Positions 60,801-64,000 of a DNA stretch of 64,000 bases are shown piece after piece. Both the position numbers and the translations under genes were made by a program. The notes below the pieces were generated by a model that was given only the letters and a program-made list of their open reading frames with translations, made no database searches and had not been told where the DNA came from. The stretch comes from Desulfoluna sp942491485. Lineage in GTDB: Bacteria; Desulfobacterota; Desulfobacteria; Desulfobacterales; Desulfolunaceae. How positions within the stretch are numbered: position 1 is the first letter of the stretch; each line of letters begins with the position of its first letter. The stretch lies in NCBI GenBank assembly GCA_942491485.1, contig CALOAX010000018.1, positions 239,145-303,144 of the forward strand, in the 5' to 3' direction.

Positions 60801-63800
60801 CGACGTGACGGGCATCCACGGGGAGACCCTTTCGGGCAACTATGCATTCCAGTTTACGGCTTCCGCCATGCCTCGGCCCACCTTGGATTCTCTGGTCCCC
60901 TCCTTTGGCAGCTGGCGGGGCAAGGATGCCGTGACGCTTTACGGCCACGGATTTACCTCCGACAGCAAGGTGTTCATCGGGGGCATGCCCGTGGCGGAGG
61001 ACGGCATCCTCTCCGTGACGGACGAGGCCATTGAGATACGCCTGCCGGCCCTTGACGAAGCACCGGCTGCCAACCTCCCTGTGGGGGTTACCGTGAAAAA
61101 CGGCCTGATTACTGCCTTTAAGCCGGCCAGCTTTACCTGGGTCACCGATCCCGTCATCGAGGCCGTGGGGGCCTGGAACCCTCAAAACCAAACCTTCTAT
61201 CCGGGGACCAAGCAGTTTGCCTTCAACGCCGGTGAATTTCTTGGCGTGAAGGGAAAGGGCTTTTCCCAGGAGACGGTGGTGACCGCAGGCGGCCGCGTGG
61301 TGGCGGGTGTGACATTGAAGAATCACACCCTGCTGACCTTCCCCGTTCCCGACGACATCGTGGGCATGCTGGACCTTGCGGTGAGTAACCTTGCCGACGA
61401 AAGTGATGCCGTTCACAACACCGAAACCCGGATCGACCTGGTCTCTTCGGTAAAAATCGAAGGCAGCGCCGACCTGACGGCGCGTTGGCAGGACCTGCTC
61501 GTGACCGTGGATCGCCTGTCCGGGGCCTCTAAGGTCCGGGTCTATACGACCCGTGACGGTTCCCAACCGTCGCAGCTCTCCTCATTCACCCTGAACGGGG
61601 CGGTGACGGCCGTGGCCCTTAACGGCGGCTACGCCCTTTTCTCGGTGGGCGATCCCGAAGTGTTGCATCTCTACTCCCTGGCCAACCTGTATGCCCCGGA
61701 AAAAGTTCATGTCATTGGCAACAGCACCGGAGCGAAGCACCGAAACCTGAACCTTGCAGGGCTCACCTGGTTTTCTCGGGATGGGGAGACGCTTCATGTG
61801 GGGTCCCTTTTTGGTTCGGGTTGGCGCGATTATCAAGTGCCGGGGCTGGTGGCCCTTGCTTCCTCCGGGGACACCCTGGCCCTGCTCACGGGCAATGCCC
61901 TTGTGTTGCGTTCCGTTGCCCTTGCGGGTGATGCGGGCGCGGAAGTGTCTATCGACCATGGGGTAACCCAGCCCAAGCGCCTGCACCTTTCCGGGCAGCG
62001 GGCCGTGGTGGTCGGTTCCGGTTCCCTGGGCGTGGTGCCCGAGGCGTCGCGTCTGGCCCCGGTACTGAAAGCCGTGACCAAAACCGTGCCCAACCTCGTG
62101 GATGCCCATCTCTGTGGCGAGTTGCTTGTGGTTGCCACCTCCCAGGGGGACGGCACCATGGAGCTCTACGACATGCTCGCCGAAGGCGGCGACATCCCGG
62201 AGGAGGCCTTTGCCCCTCTTGTTTCGGTCCGTAACATCTCTTCTTCCACCCGGATCCGCAACCTGAAGTCCCTCCGGTTTGAAGGAAACCTCTTGGAGTG
62301 GACCGACGCGGCCCATTACTCCAACACCACCGTGCCCCTGGCCAACATCTCGGCGTCGGTTCCGGAAAGCGTGATTCCGGCCTCAGACGCGGTGATTTTC
62401 CTGGCCGTTTCCGGGGATACGGACCTTTGGGAGGATGTGGTCCTCGACGTGCGCAACCTTTCGGACAGTGCCCTGGTTCCGGGCGGCACCGCCCTTGTGG
62501 GCCGTGAACTGCGCTTTACGCCCGTGGGCAGCGGGTTTGTTCAGGGGGACACCTATGCCGTGAGTATCGCAGGGCAGGGGAGCCTTTCTGCGATTGACGG
62601 CGGCGATGTCTCCCAGGACACCCCCTGGTATCTCAAGGCGGCGGACCTCTTCGGCGCCCAGGAGGCCACCCTGACCCGACTGGCGCCCTCCGTGGCCATA
62701 AAAGATACCCTCACCCCCTTTACCGTGACCGGGGCCACCCTGGATGAGGTGACCGGCCTGAGGCTGAATGATCAGGCGATTTCTCCTGACCAGTGGCAGG
62801 TGTCCGCGGATGCCACGCAGCTCTCCTTTGCCGCGCAGTTCGACCAGGCCGGGGTATACACCCTGACGGCGGATACCGACGCCGGTGAACGCCACCTTCC
62901 TGCGGCCCTGGTGGTCAGCGAGGCCCTTGTCGTAACCGGTGCGGCCAACCTCCAGGGGGGCAGCCACATCAGCGATGGCGGGGGCACCGAGGTTGTGGTT
63001 TCGGGCAGCGGCTTTGACGGCACGCTCCACCTCCACTTCTTCGAAGATGCCGACGGCGTCCATGCCGGTACTTCCAACGAGCGAACCTTTACCCGCCAGG
63101 GAAATACCTTGCGGTTCCATGCCCCCAAGGTGTCTCACGGGGCCTCCTACATTGTGGTGGTGAAAAAAGACGAGACCGGGGAGAGCGCCGAGGCGGTCGA
63201 TCGCCTGGTGGGGCTCGACACGACCAGTCCCCGCTGTACGTCGTCAACCCCCATGACGGCGACATCTCAGCTGAAGCTGGTCTTTGACGGACCGGTGGAA
63301 GTGGGGGGCTACGGCGTCACCTGCAGCTACCATGACGACTCGGGGCTTCCCGAGGCGTCGGTGAGCGATGCCTTCGAATTGCTGGTGGCCAGCAACGAGG
63401 TGGTCCTGCGCCTGAAAGATGGAGAGCGGTTCGCCTCCAACCGGATTTACAAGGTCGCCGTTTCAGGCATCCAGGACGCCTGCGGCAACAAGGCCACTGG
63501 AAGTGGGGTCTCCGGTGGTGACTACACCTGCCAGATGAAAACCCGGGATACCCTTGACCCCACGGGCCTGCGCCTGGTCCGTATGCCGGACAACACCGAG
63601 GTCACGCCTGCCATGAGCCTGCAACGGGGATGCTCCTACGAGTTCCAGCCCTGGGCCCGGGACAATTTTACCCAAACGGAGAGCTTGCGCTACGCCGTCC
63701 GTCTCTCAACGGATGAAGGCAAGAGCTTCGGGCCTTCCCAGGCTGTCGGACTTTCGCAGAACCAGTGGTACACCCTTGATGTGAAGGAGAACGATCAAGG

Positions 63801-64000
63801 CATCGTCATGCGCCTTCTGGTCACGGACCAGGCGGGACGCACAGCGACGAGGGATTTTGCGGTTAGCCTGGCCGAACCGGAAATCCATATCGCGCCCGAT
63901 GGGACGCCAAAGACCGTGGAAGAGTTCACCGACGCCACCTTCCGCTTTGTTCTTACCGGCAACGTGGAGATGGTGACGGGTGCCGATGTCATCGCCGGGG
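39889..64000 (+). CDS. Giant exported Ig-like / propeller / IPT repeat protein, 3' end outside the window
   Basis: One frame is open from here to the window end, at least 8037 codons. The GTG at 39889 is chosen because GGGGGA precedes it and gives a signal peptide (KKTSAANCVATVRR, then GFVGLLFTLILLGG); an in-frame ATG at 39871 lacks a ribosome site but is possible. After an N-terminal beta-rich region come about 21 Ig-like domains to about 49.1 kb, each starting like PPTVAIGKPNDGDTFIEG and continuing VNAVDDIGVDRVELRVEG. From about 49.6 kb a module repeats: LVIVD-like beta-propeller (YLAAGDAGLVIVDLADPYNP), SbsA-type Ig (Big_5), then two IPT/TIG domains (GGTPVTIRGRGF). No catalytic motif was seen. 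It is probably a very large surface or matrix protein. Base composition is more GC-rich than the RCC1 gene upstream. Confidence 0.9.
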   Translation, partial: MKKTSAANCVATVRRAGFVGLLFTLILLGGAEASGAPDADFRMKSILRSDSAMVEYVLHVADCSDVVSMRVTAGDYDEVLSVSSTQLSVPEGNPLARELIFTASGDGFLAPSVVFTREQGQLSSFSESFAYDSDMPEISFDSVSLSSFEGAQHLCVTVHASDAVDISELGFSISGIYAHSLREAGGIVEHALADAFARTDEDIRVYPYKEGQSLFHVYIPLTKKLSPEEIKYDGVVLLDAYCLDASGNRASLSQIAFTGEDIREEASNLQVAAPATGAIVLASPLETVAIIPSVDFQFRGRTLLPGAGMGVSYVSSHPGLIMVTPAGVVYPVSETGNTPVFVTVSYPGLENVSLPVKADFSKKIASLRVTDLPSSHVMTLPGLNRYYPLPSVRVVFDDGEEADLPTVYEVEYVVDEAFAGIVEVGSEGRVRARQAISEAGPAVVTLRIKGIPGIQTTFALAAVDALPVVSLSVSPSATIGENMEVHAVAEDDVGVAEVRFFQNGALVASISKPPYLFTTQALAEHVGQPLAYYAVAVDTLSQERRSDPVGISVTDTPHTDVPDVVVETPAPMQRCVEQSPVRFQVARDVGEQPIPSGVRLVEYYLDGAKIGDAFFPYFEKREKRWFEIWRLDRDLPAISTNETSLAFYAVVHGEEGGSEQTDSRLIRVVKNQPPVIAIDSPYSGAQVSVGKALDVAVTVSDDTLGAGTDLTLSVNDRTAQTFHYARKSEQFSGRYGQKVASHHFVVPLEDYTPGTSLSITATATDVLGKTGHSEPVNVVVKPDGLPSVSITHPVEGAHLVAGLPFEIRAEALDDAGVSRVDFYVDGQLVGSDTSRPFQFVYQRTINLSEAHPLVLHAVAIDTKGQEGESSPVRVTLGKDEAPPVVYIVSPEISKIESGTAVVVENSLVVFKVTGYDNVGAESLVFKGIAREGETFDLTRDSVSAVTGEAVVPQQIPGTINAFSALLKVRIPLFSGNGSEEPYLVTAIAKDKAGNASERQLQVRVADDRKPFVVQITPDKDRYFQEETVHLDVHAGDDRGVEDIVLSWAVDGTPASSSGVKVSYHKSDDFNPGQNTQLSVDIPLSAFGLPEGNHEIAVTARAKDEAQQISDLTDASTLTLHVFEDETPPQVSLNRPLPGSTLFRGQSVDFHWKAVDENRLTRVWVESVQPADGGSVKKTEIYAKENLASSSEEAIFSHALPASGDGWELLVSAADVSGNIGTFSWACQLTDDPPPEVTVVSPGSGSRFVEGESFTAVASVSDNRRVASVVFFLEEEVNGTTSRIWSKLWSARDVDNALSGGKLLNQIVRVPHRRDDATVKLGVEAADDAGGKGRAFSELELLDDYEHPVVRVLRPEVGVEITPGRALRVEGRAEDNIYVDTIRAFLKDDDGVEIPLTWKNGPVRKDTVKSVTIPNPNGFGTLLAGKRFYTAFQGTFTVPDAVKAYAGKSLAFQVEVADRGVNSGVSLPVALQVFEDKAGPVVKFHAPGSEVYEKQQMNVSITLTDESAVAGYRIYEGQDAQTLLKEADGFSQKSVRIENLAISVPAYDPLGENRLCLVVVAWDSAGNETRDVHFASVRQDRAPVMTGIGGSADFIKGGPAEFAVVTEDDWATDDAPVRSVVCATSLEGLDGEAQRAAFGEVNDDGHPVMRLAYPEGAGHAGGVSFGDSPYVELLEEEGKTWLKVSPHPGGLSGKFLKLNVREGETVRYHLSRVFNHVCDGPADSDAVVESADGIDLGAWLKGPEGLTVNRMDVWFEVLDENGGAVDSWATGLRVDAGNLGAEQVTLYLAQGEYLGEKAFLCSFAELSKTSPDGRHGIRLNHKQTFVLPTFYDITRVAILGHAVDRFSDGRGAIPLAVLSSRNALADEEPPTTAILAPVAGRPVVPGESLYVKLESRDNSGMVSRLKVFENGGRLIREIGGMANQASYGIFYTVDPIINNGDIELLVVSEDESGNSRSDTVILPLAEDRPPTLVLNRFSAYKSGGTFQDVYNTPDRLNYGEFWVRSGGTFKVKVDIADDIGLKRYDIFRLDESGQPVRLHFKTYDSACPELPEVHDLPDYEMTYDGSEPVEYLFRVTDTDGKTSDRTILVHPLANIAPQIRITSPGSDQYIAAGTFRLKLGVVVADDRMISKDDVEVYANGKRLALKAVVDFDQSEIGGKDGVDTAYEAIYDSYEKLYSTDTAEALGKATSPHSKQLLYLLDVPDGLIGANETVTMKALVRDSEAVLGHHEISFVAAADEISPDIAVTRPEVGFALVEGSHVTMKVRAFDNVKVDAIEIYTAYGVTKTDGTVVAPVYPTASALSVSSIEARDFLPISTVNIDTPEYAQRITALTLGEILKQEAFAGIGSGDVSNYFLWVKLVAVDASGNPRVREVSYPVLADERPVVDIVSPANGTAVVEGSRVTVQLNAFDDVGIDSVRLRAVLGDPGTEIFNTALRQGPWQFSVTVPPYTEVATDNEDDKKRANRVALTAEVIDSFGVMHNGEESHRSIDGPVYLTIVKDEPPTVAIGKPNDGDTFIEGTMCLVQVNAVDDIGVDRVELRVEGLTTGDRVFSDSKYPFEFLVEIPYGQHGKPITLTATATEMRENGSPRSVTTAKSTLINVEPDDVDPVITVYSPAETGAVAVEKRSLYFAAKVEDNVGVSTLAVSLHINGEQVNHLLLTSPPFQGNIPLKTLEAYLGESAANLKKVDMVLHFKALDGAGNPAAVDRSVVLMRNTPPSVQALQILDSRGYNLGNTMTEITEGREIVVNVIATDPEAGIDTVRLYRYLGESGGSGNETLVGTDTAAPFQFHLRVPEGVTDSELCFKAQAVDLDGYASDDSATRCLTIRPDQPPTATLVEPVDDESVVIDGQPIRMTVETWDDLGREGMDRVVFFVNDIPVQTAYNSLYETSGAVGGEMTYQAILYPPEGVQGFLIYAVAYDVKGQSAQTQTVQVGRLEDTVKPKINLLYPMDAEVLTAGEPVSLEVGVEDIGSMEERIVTMTFVREGLESPTGSFVTLAEETRELGYLTPDQLSPHGYESDPDNYYYLYTLPYISSDILKREGYDNERVRLTVRVETKNHTVFSTSRLEIGLPLSQRDYMLPASPDGGGEVLQAGRSIHYSSLARWGEGTDLLGAWSTMDPARIDPEFASEAALAKPAYTGLFLPGTEFGTGAGGSVVSEEEVRYVYAPIMAGAQDLFAGTITDICAGEYVVVASKAGSSGSAEPGKDSFAGLLSREIGMKTETGSVTLSNTSGEMLLYTKKNGNHQFGLSWSVTGRVDMPYKEVYGLVRTGNLVLVANGHGGIQVIHAGNPAAPYHVGYIKPFGYARDVAVKDHFAVIAASHEGVVIADLNDPAMPVIGGVDTLGVANRLFIEGDTAYVTNLSGDGFVSELTVVDLTDPYHPTVDSVIPLKPARKDLVADGVYDVVVTGGKAYASVLYSDQEDRPVRSMVEVISLDKEGDPELDATVPVVIHRTADAGNFAPRSLVMADGRLKVGASRLGVATVEPHTLSVVDHTPGMDEEDVSTHDPGIGITFSHVFPESEDFSGHLRVLSGSDRPGIGLDVTDLFDIAFKETDGEVSYRRVRLALKSDATLASNTQYFVTVTKGLAPLTGMPMTADYTFRFMTAASGASQKPEISGITPATGGIEGNTLVTVTGQEFGENALLFIGGQQLPVEEATGPDEEGVWTLRARTVPNYAGPASVRVVTESGLEDTVIGGFTYVDRLTVSFIHPAVVRVEQGGEGDRVEVVGYGFHEGIRLRAWQSGRPDSAVEVTPGAAIGQGKGALTLYSSEKMTWTVPDFGASYRGFVDVEVRDTQNRYYLPKALFYGRLQVDRLVETDRCNETDCSDFMPDARKLPPGLIVDMLSDSDLGVIYVAGRGDQARRYNGLHAKSLEAFERFTDPGWISLIRYDADALTNAEAMHQLGYYNLPPALVPRALVLGTSHLYLSARGDNCPYIKAPFENQNTILVFDRLQELPGEGELGQDRTHVYSLPIHFSAAPVSMAIAGDLLFAAVPGEGVAVLSLADPSRPTLIRTLTHGYANGQRVALNPQTVFISDGRLVVGCPRMVSTQGECWPHPQAGSLYLFDIDAPTVPQVGYRSRMGLVAPVAGEARVVHSSGGMLNFGQFDLINDQVRPGEAYEPGGFHLPGRAMSLFAGRTVSGTAGGTMILKNPATLYIPVFDTGQRGNTTLLDATVLQLPECETAVCSTMLDEGIIAVASASTKRGSSHLALIDTLTLDLRSSRPSAGETGVALSQAIELRLTRALTDSQKTWVENKATLDLIHEDGTEAGSAVPFAVSYPDEDTVRLTPDGDLDHSAKYKVVMRGVPGSRRTEGLFDLDIPFETGAGSGSAPEILHLSKRVVSTTGGTLQAIVRHAGSLSFMVAGQVAPATWVEENAEGDGVYELTLPANTAGPATLEVTNDGGGMDRLVGAVLYAEPLYLKDLAPDSGSVHGGTPVTIRGRGFTSGDGEVTVSFGGVPAPQESIKVLNETTLQVTTPAFRLGAVDVTVTLANGRSETLDGAFTYLQPSQSRIEGGGRIYDLCLDPFGYYLTAAAGAQGVLIYVVDSSAWTNGEIASLDAEALRQTVDLNGDGKDDRIVSSLKLPGGYWALGATNYFERGVDRILVTAVKPGESGSSRLFVISYPDDALSDATVLYSLPLGTSLARGIDAENSAAVVAMGDGGLGFVDIHLQTKAYLVENLPLGDGQSALDVDPFGVAGNADAWYAVASGDFDLAKNRLVSGAQNTGGGFYIVRKNSDQGLAIASHLEIPCSTVKVWGSFAYLAAGDAGLVIVDLADPYNPKVVSRLTEAGSVWDVDVSGHTAYLALGGGGILTVDVTRPEAPLPLEGMATDAENPIEAIVAGAYSAMGGGTQAVQVTPDISLKVVGIDPSTGVFGPVQGGGHTLRVRFNKAVDQWDANLTHFDLLDAQGAPLPCEVGLNGNTAELTLKENHGLGTGDTVSVVVRAGVESVNLISGNDPVVLYRLPQEQRFTLVYAETSSLVLGLDSVVPRRLPLGKPSVVTVSGKGLPPSKEKVHLFVGGVEADVLSCEVTDAGLSTGIVTARVPALKVPGACDVTVTVHGDEGEAMAILKGGIVVDAPIRFDSLSPQWGPSTGGTTLTILGDGFEPGNTVMDGLGIRIGDVPVRSIRVLSTSRIEVVTRGGRPGRHEVVGTDRYDNETRLTLSEGFGYGLNRIRTQGLADVYPSDVVVVDHNTGLALTNGGLLVDGYFWRDLGGGQACDQAQPARMIESMRAASFDIQDPNKPMLVGGVSSLPSGPEADRLTAAMAKGSLDYPLGIDSARIVPVVEMEEGALRKRLYVASGSGGVAVLNLDEANGLQLMTQTLDGMDNGGTDAFLGDMGFVGDLAKVGSLVYAARAEHSGMCDLPFTCCQFCESTTPEDGGVEMISYASPVDPVYLGPLATPDGFSLAGSGMVVNHDGWLYAGGYQMGAFWNSCYLGRERSLARPDGYSGPSLVSAVNLADPALTRLIDFDSHVLDLAFYGRYLIAALGSDGIELFRVDDPERRTRVSFDYTLQNNAGTATRLRLAGNLLFVSCEEGSVVVVDLSDPEAPEIISAGNTIMNESVDYFKGHLVAVGGKSGLTTLELPGSFVAETSVPEGGVLPTEGGLVLTFNEYMEEASLQEEGAITLVRADTGEPATGLAVTAIHPEEESARRFAVAFDTAADTEYELRVTLARNLRSTGLWRPFRLRFATAHEGSRALSLTHVKDGAFHQGGNGDIIVTGQGFLQNGLAVYVDHHAVSFGVGSDDTLTLPEGCMNLLELSAGPHTLRVTAGGLSAILPGGILVGEVPDTVALSLSKDSGHVSGGDAMIVHADARVFLPGARVVLRSEAGDEIRTEMTAEGNVLRDLKDNVIDLQTFRFAMPAVLDAGLYDIFVETGGRELFAGTYSYTLEGGRGIDLPNYPPMKIGGTVTAGDLLFVGVMAGVDSNWQNRFLMRYGLEIYDTTIWDRPIRLSQVRLSQPVTGVEVAGDVVYLANGAEGLVLVGVHDPGAPLVLGRFPVPGNNATDVALDRRTGVLALAVAGSLGEGYVRFFNTLDPELDPPDGYETLVLGGDLLGGKPADIQWHDGKLYILLNTSGHLRMAVYDPDTGVGGCVVHDLAKGEVSSASLANLSFVVQFGQVVLTNGREMLIMKETDTGGYDLAYWQNGSDFVHSDSDSPGYELYDHNGSIFISNSQGVADTPSPYLALTSVAPAFGSRVAAGESIRLRFNRLIHTGLADSEGGGASTDTGQGESSYDPSDVIHVTRLIEGGAAEPVPAEAWDLLAVNTLSGGCIDIVFTDTTLPSGLYRITVDQGLKGLSSDVTLVRAVEGTFELAQGTRPVIEQVYRQSGSDRKIPYFHGDGTETVVVEGANFGTDASVLSVTVGMGAQAVDSSSLTVNDTGTVLTYDLPRLYLERQTCALTLTIRKGELSAQRNGALVIQPGATLQSLSPVTGPPEGGNRVNLYGVGFNADMVVRFGGVVAGDLRLRNSGHLEVRVPAGSFGYADVSVESRFFPDEVSSLSSVYFYAGKETGSVNLEHGGKTLSPVSAIVVKDQILYTATGGTYPLFDRQGRSLGVGRSHLGQLILTDISDPVHPELMLKEVGDQQSPFFHEVAFDQNTAGFAALAIDGDDLMIAGGTRLEHFDLTLPADPLRLPPLSLPSRARSLSVEGGVCYVAMESGIGIYTAGDDRRFKLHHFISREALGGSPGTVMVDGDTLYIGLPGENHLASVELTSGIYGLQVDMALADTMGRAVSPAHMLRAGSLIFVSGGTSGTVTAYGQGADDLWVPVGDITLKHLIENGELYAGRMLCYGQTLAVTGGDGDLQLFDISAWLEGKFGNEVTLKNYYAMTGSVSAVAFNMGSLYAGTAFAWVGDTPSENPFESASSIGAISGSLNTLADSDFGVVAQVPSPMGALSSDEAVEIQFNRILDPALLDTFADQWLTVSRSGAQVAGIVSHRITNEGSRLLFRPLVPFEDHTLYRAVLSRDVTGIHGETLSGNYAFQFTASAMPRPTLDSLVPSFGSWRGKDAVTLYGHGFTSDSKVFIGGMPVAEDGILSVTDEAIEIRLPALDEAPAANLPVGVTVKNGLITAFKPASFTWVTDPVIEAVGAWNPQNQTFYPGTKQFAFNAGEFLGVKGKGFSQETVVTAGGRVVAGVTLKNHTLLTFPVPDDIVGMLDLAVSNLADESDAVHNTETRIDLVSSVKIEGSADLTARWQDLLVTVDRLSGASKVRVYTTRDGSQPSQLSSFTLNGAVTAVALNGGYALFSVGDPEVLHLYSLANLYAPEKVHVIGNSTGAKHRNLNLAGLTWFSRDGETLHVGSLFGSGWRDYQVPGLVALASSGDTLALLTGNALVLRSVALAGDAGAEVSIDHGVTQPKRLHLSGQRAVVVGSGSLGVVPEASRLAPVLKAVTKTVPNLVDAHLCGELLVVATSQGDGTMELYDMLAEGGDIPEEAFAPLVSVRNISSSTRIRNLKSLRFEGNLLEWTDAAHYSNTTVPLANISASVPESVIPASDAVIFLAVSGDTDLWEDVVLDVRNLSDSALVPGGTALVGRELRFTPVGSGFVQGDTYAVSIAGQGSLSAIDGGDVSQDTPWYLKAADLFGAQEATLTRLAPSVAIKDTLTPFTVTGATLDEVTGLRLNDQAISPDQWQVSADATQLSFAAQFDQAGVYTLTADTDAGERHLPAALVVSEALVVTGAANLQGGSHISDGGGTEVVVSGSGFDGTLHLHFFEDADGVHAGTSNERTFTRQGNTLRFHAPKVSHGASYIVVVKKDETGESAEAVDRLVGLDTTSPRCTSSTPMTATSQLKLVFDGPVEVGGYGVTCSYHDDSGLPEASVSDAFELLVASNEVVLRLKDGERFASNRIYKVAVSGIQDACGNKATGSGVSGGDYTCQMKTRDTLDPTGLRLVRMPDNTEVTPAMSLQRGCSYEFQPWARDNFTQTESLRYAVRLSTDEGKSFGPSQAVGLSQNQWYTLDVKENDQGIVMRLLVTDQAGRTATRDFAVSLAEPEIHIAPDGTPKTVEEFTDATFRFVLTGNVEMVTGADVIAG
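49590..62620 (+). repeat. Seven-fold protein super-repeat: propeller, Big_5, IPT, IPT
   Basis: Propeller blocks begin near 49590, 51300, 53430, 55420, 57590, 59450 and 61470, that is every 1.7-2.2 kb. Each is followed by an SbsA-type Ig region (for example from 50380, 52550, 54490, 56680, 58460, 60550 and 62350) and, in most modules, by two IPT/TIG domains. The likeness is at protein level; DNA of the modules has diverged, so the duplication is old. Boundaries are by eye and good to about 100 bases. Confidence 0.72.

Overview
The window reads as part of the chromosome of a Gram-negative anaerobe, most likely a member of the Desulfobacterota (Desulfobacterales-like). That assignment is an inference from a B12-dependent ethanolamine microcompartment operon, a sigma54-type activator paired with a hybrid histidine kinase, many short dispersed stem-loop repeats, and two exceptionally long exported repeat proteins. 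No rRNA, tRNA or marker gene is present to prove it.

Left part (1-5.6 kb): a periplasmic solute-binding protein, a hybrid histidine kinase overlapping it by four bases, and a sigma54-dependent response regulator form a sensory module. Middle-left (5.6-11.1 kb): a repeat-rich accessory zone. A composite repeat (MITE end, stem-loop repeat, R1, R2, R1) occurs twice as direct copies. The first copy is split by an IS1634-like insertion sequence, and between the copies sits a two-gene operon ending in a Fic-domain protein.

Centre (11.1-21.6 kb): eutH, eutB, eutC, eutA, eutL, a BMC-domain protein with a nucleic-acid-binding-like tail, an acylating aldehyde dehydrogenase, eutN and eutQ. Together they import ethanolamine, split it with AdoCbl-dependent ammonia-lyase, reactivate that enzyme, and convert acetaldehyde to acetyl-CoA inside a protein shell. 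The operon is unusual: it is broken by long spacers filled with repeats, it has one hexamer-type shell protein, its EutB appears to lack a substrate-contacting aspartate, and its aldehyde dehydrogenase is AdhE-like.

Right part (21.6-64 kb): two giant genes. The first (22.8-38.3 kb, about 5175 aa) alternates thrombospondin type 3 repeats (58) with RCC1 repeats (63). The RCC1 repeats come in blocks of 14, 14, 14, 14 and 7, that is, nine sevens, as expected for nine seven-bladed propellers. Its 3' end runs into decayed remnants of the same repeats, and the whole 18-kb segment is bracketed by two inverted copies of a 250-bp MITE. The second giant gene starts near 39.9 kb and stays open to the end of the window (more than 8000 codons). 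It holds about 21 Ig-like domains and then about seven copies of a super-module (LVIVD-like propeller, SbsA-type Ig, two IPT/TIG domains).
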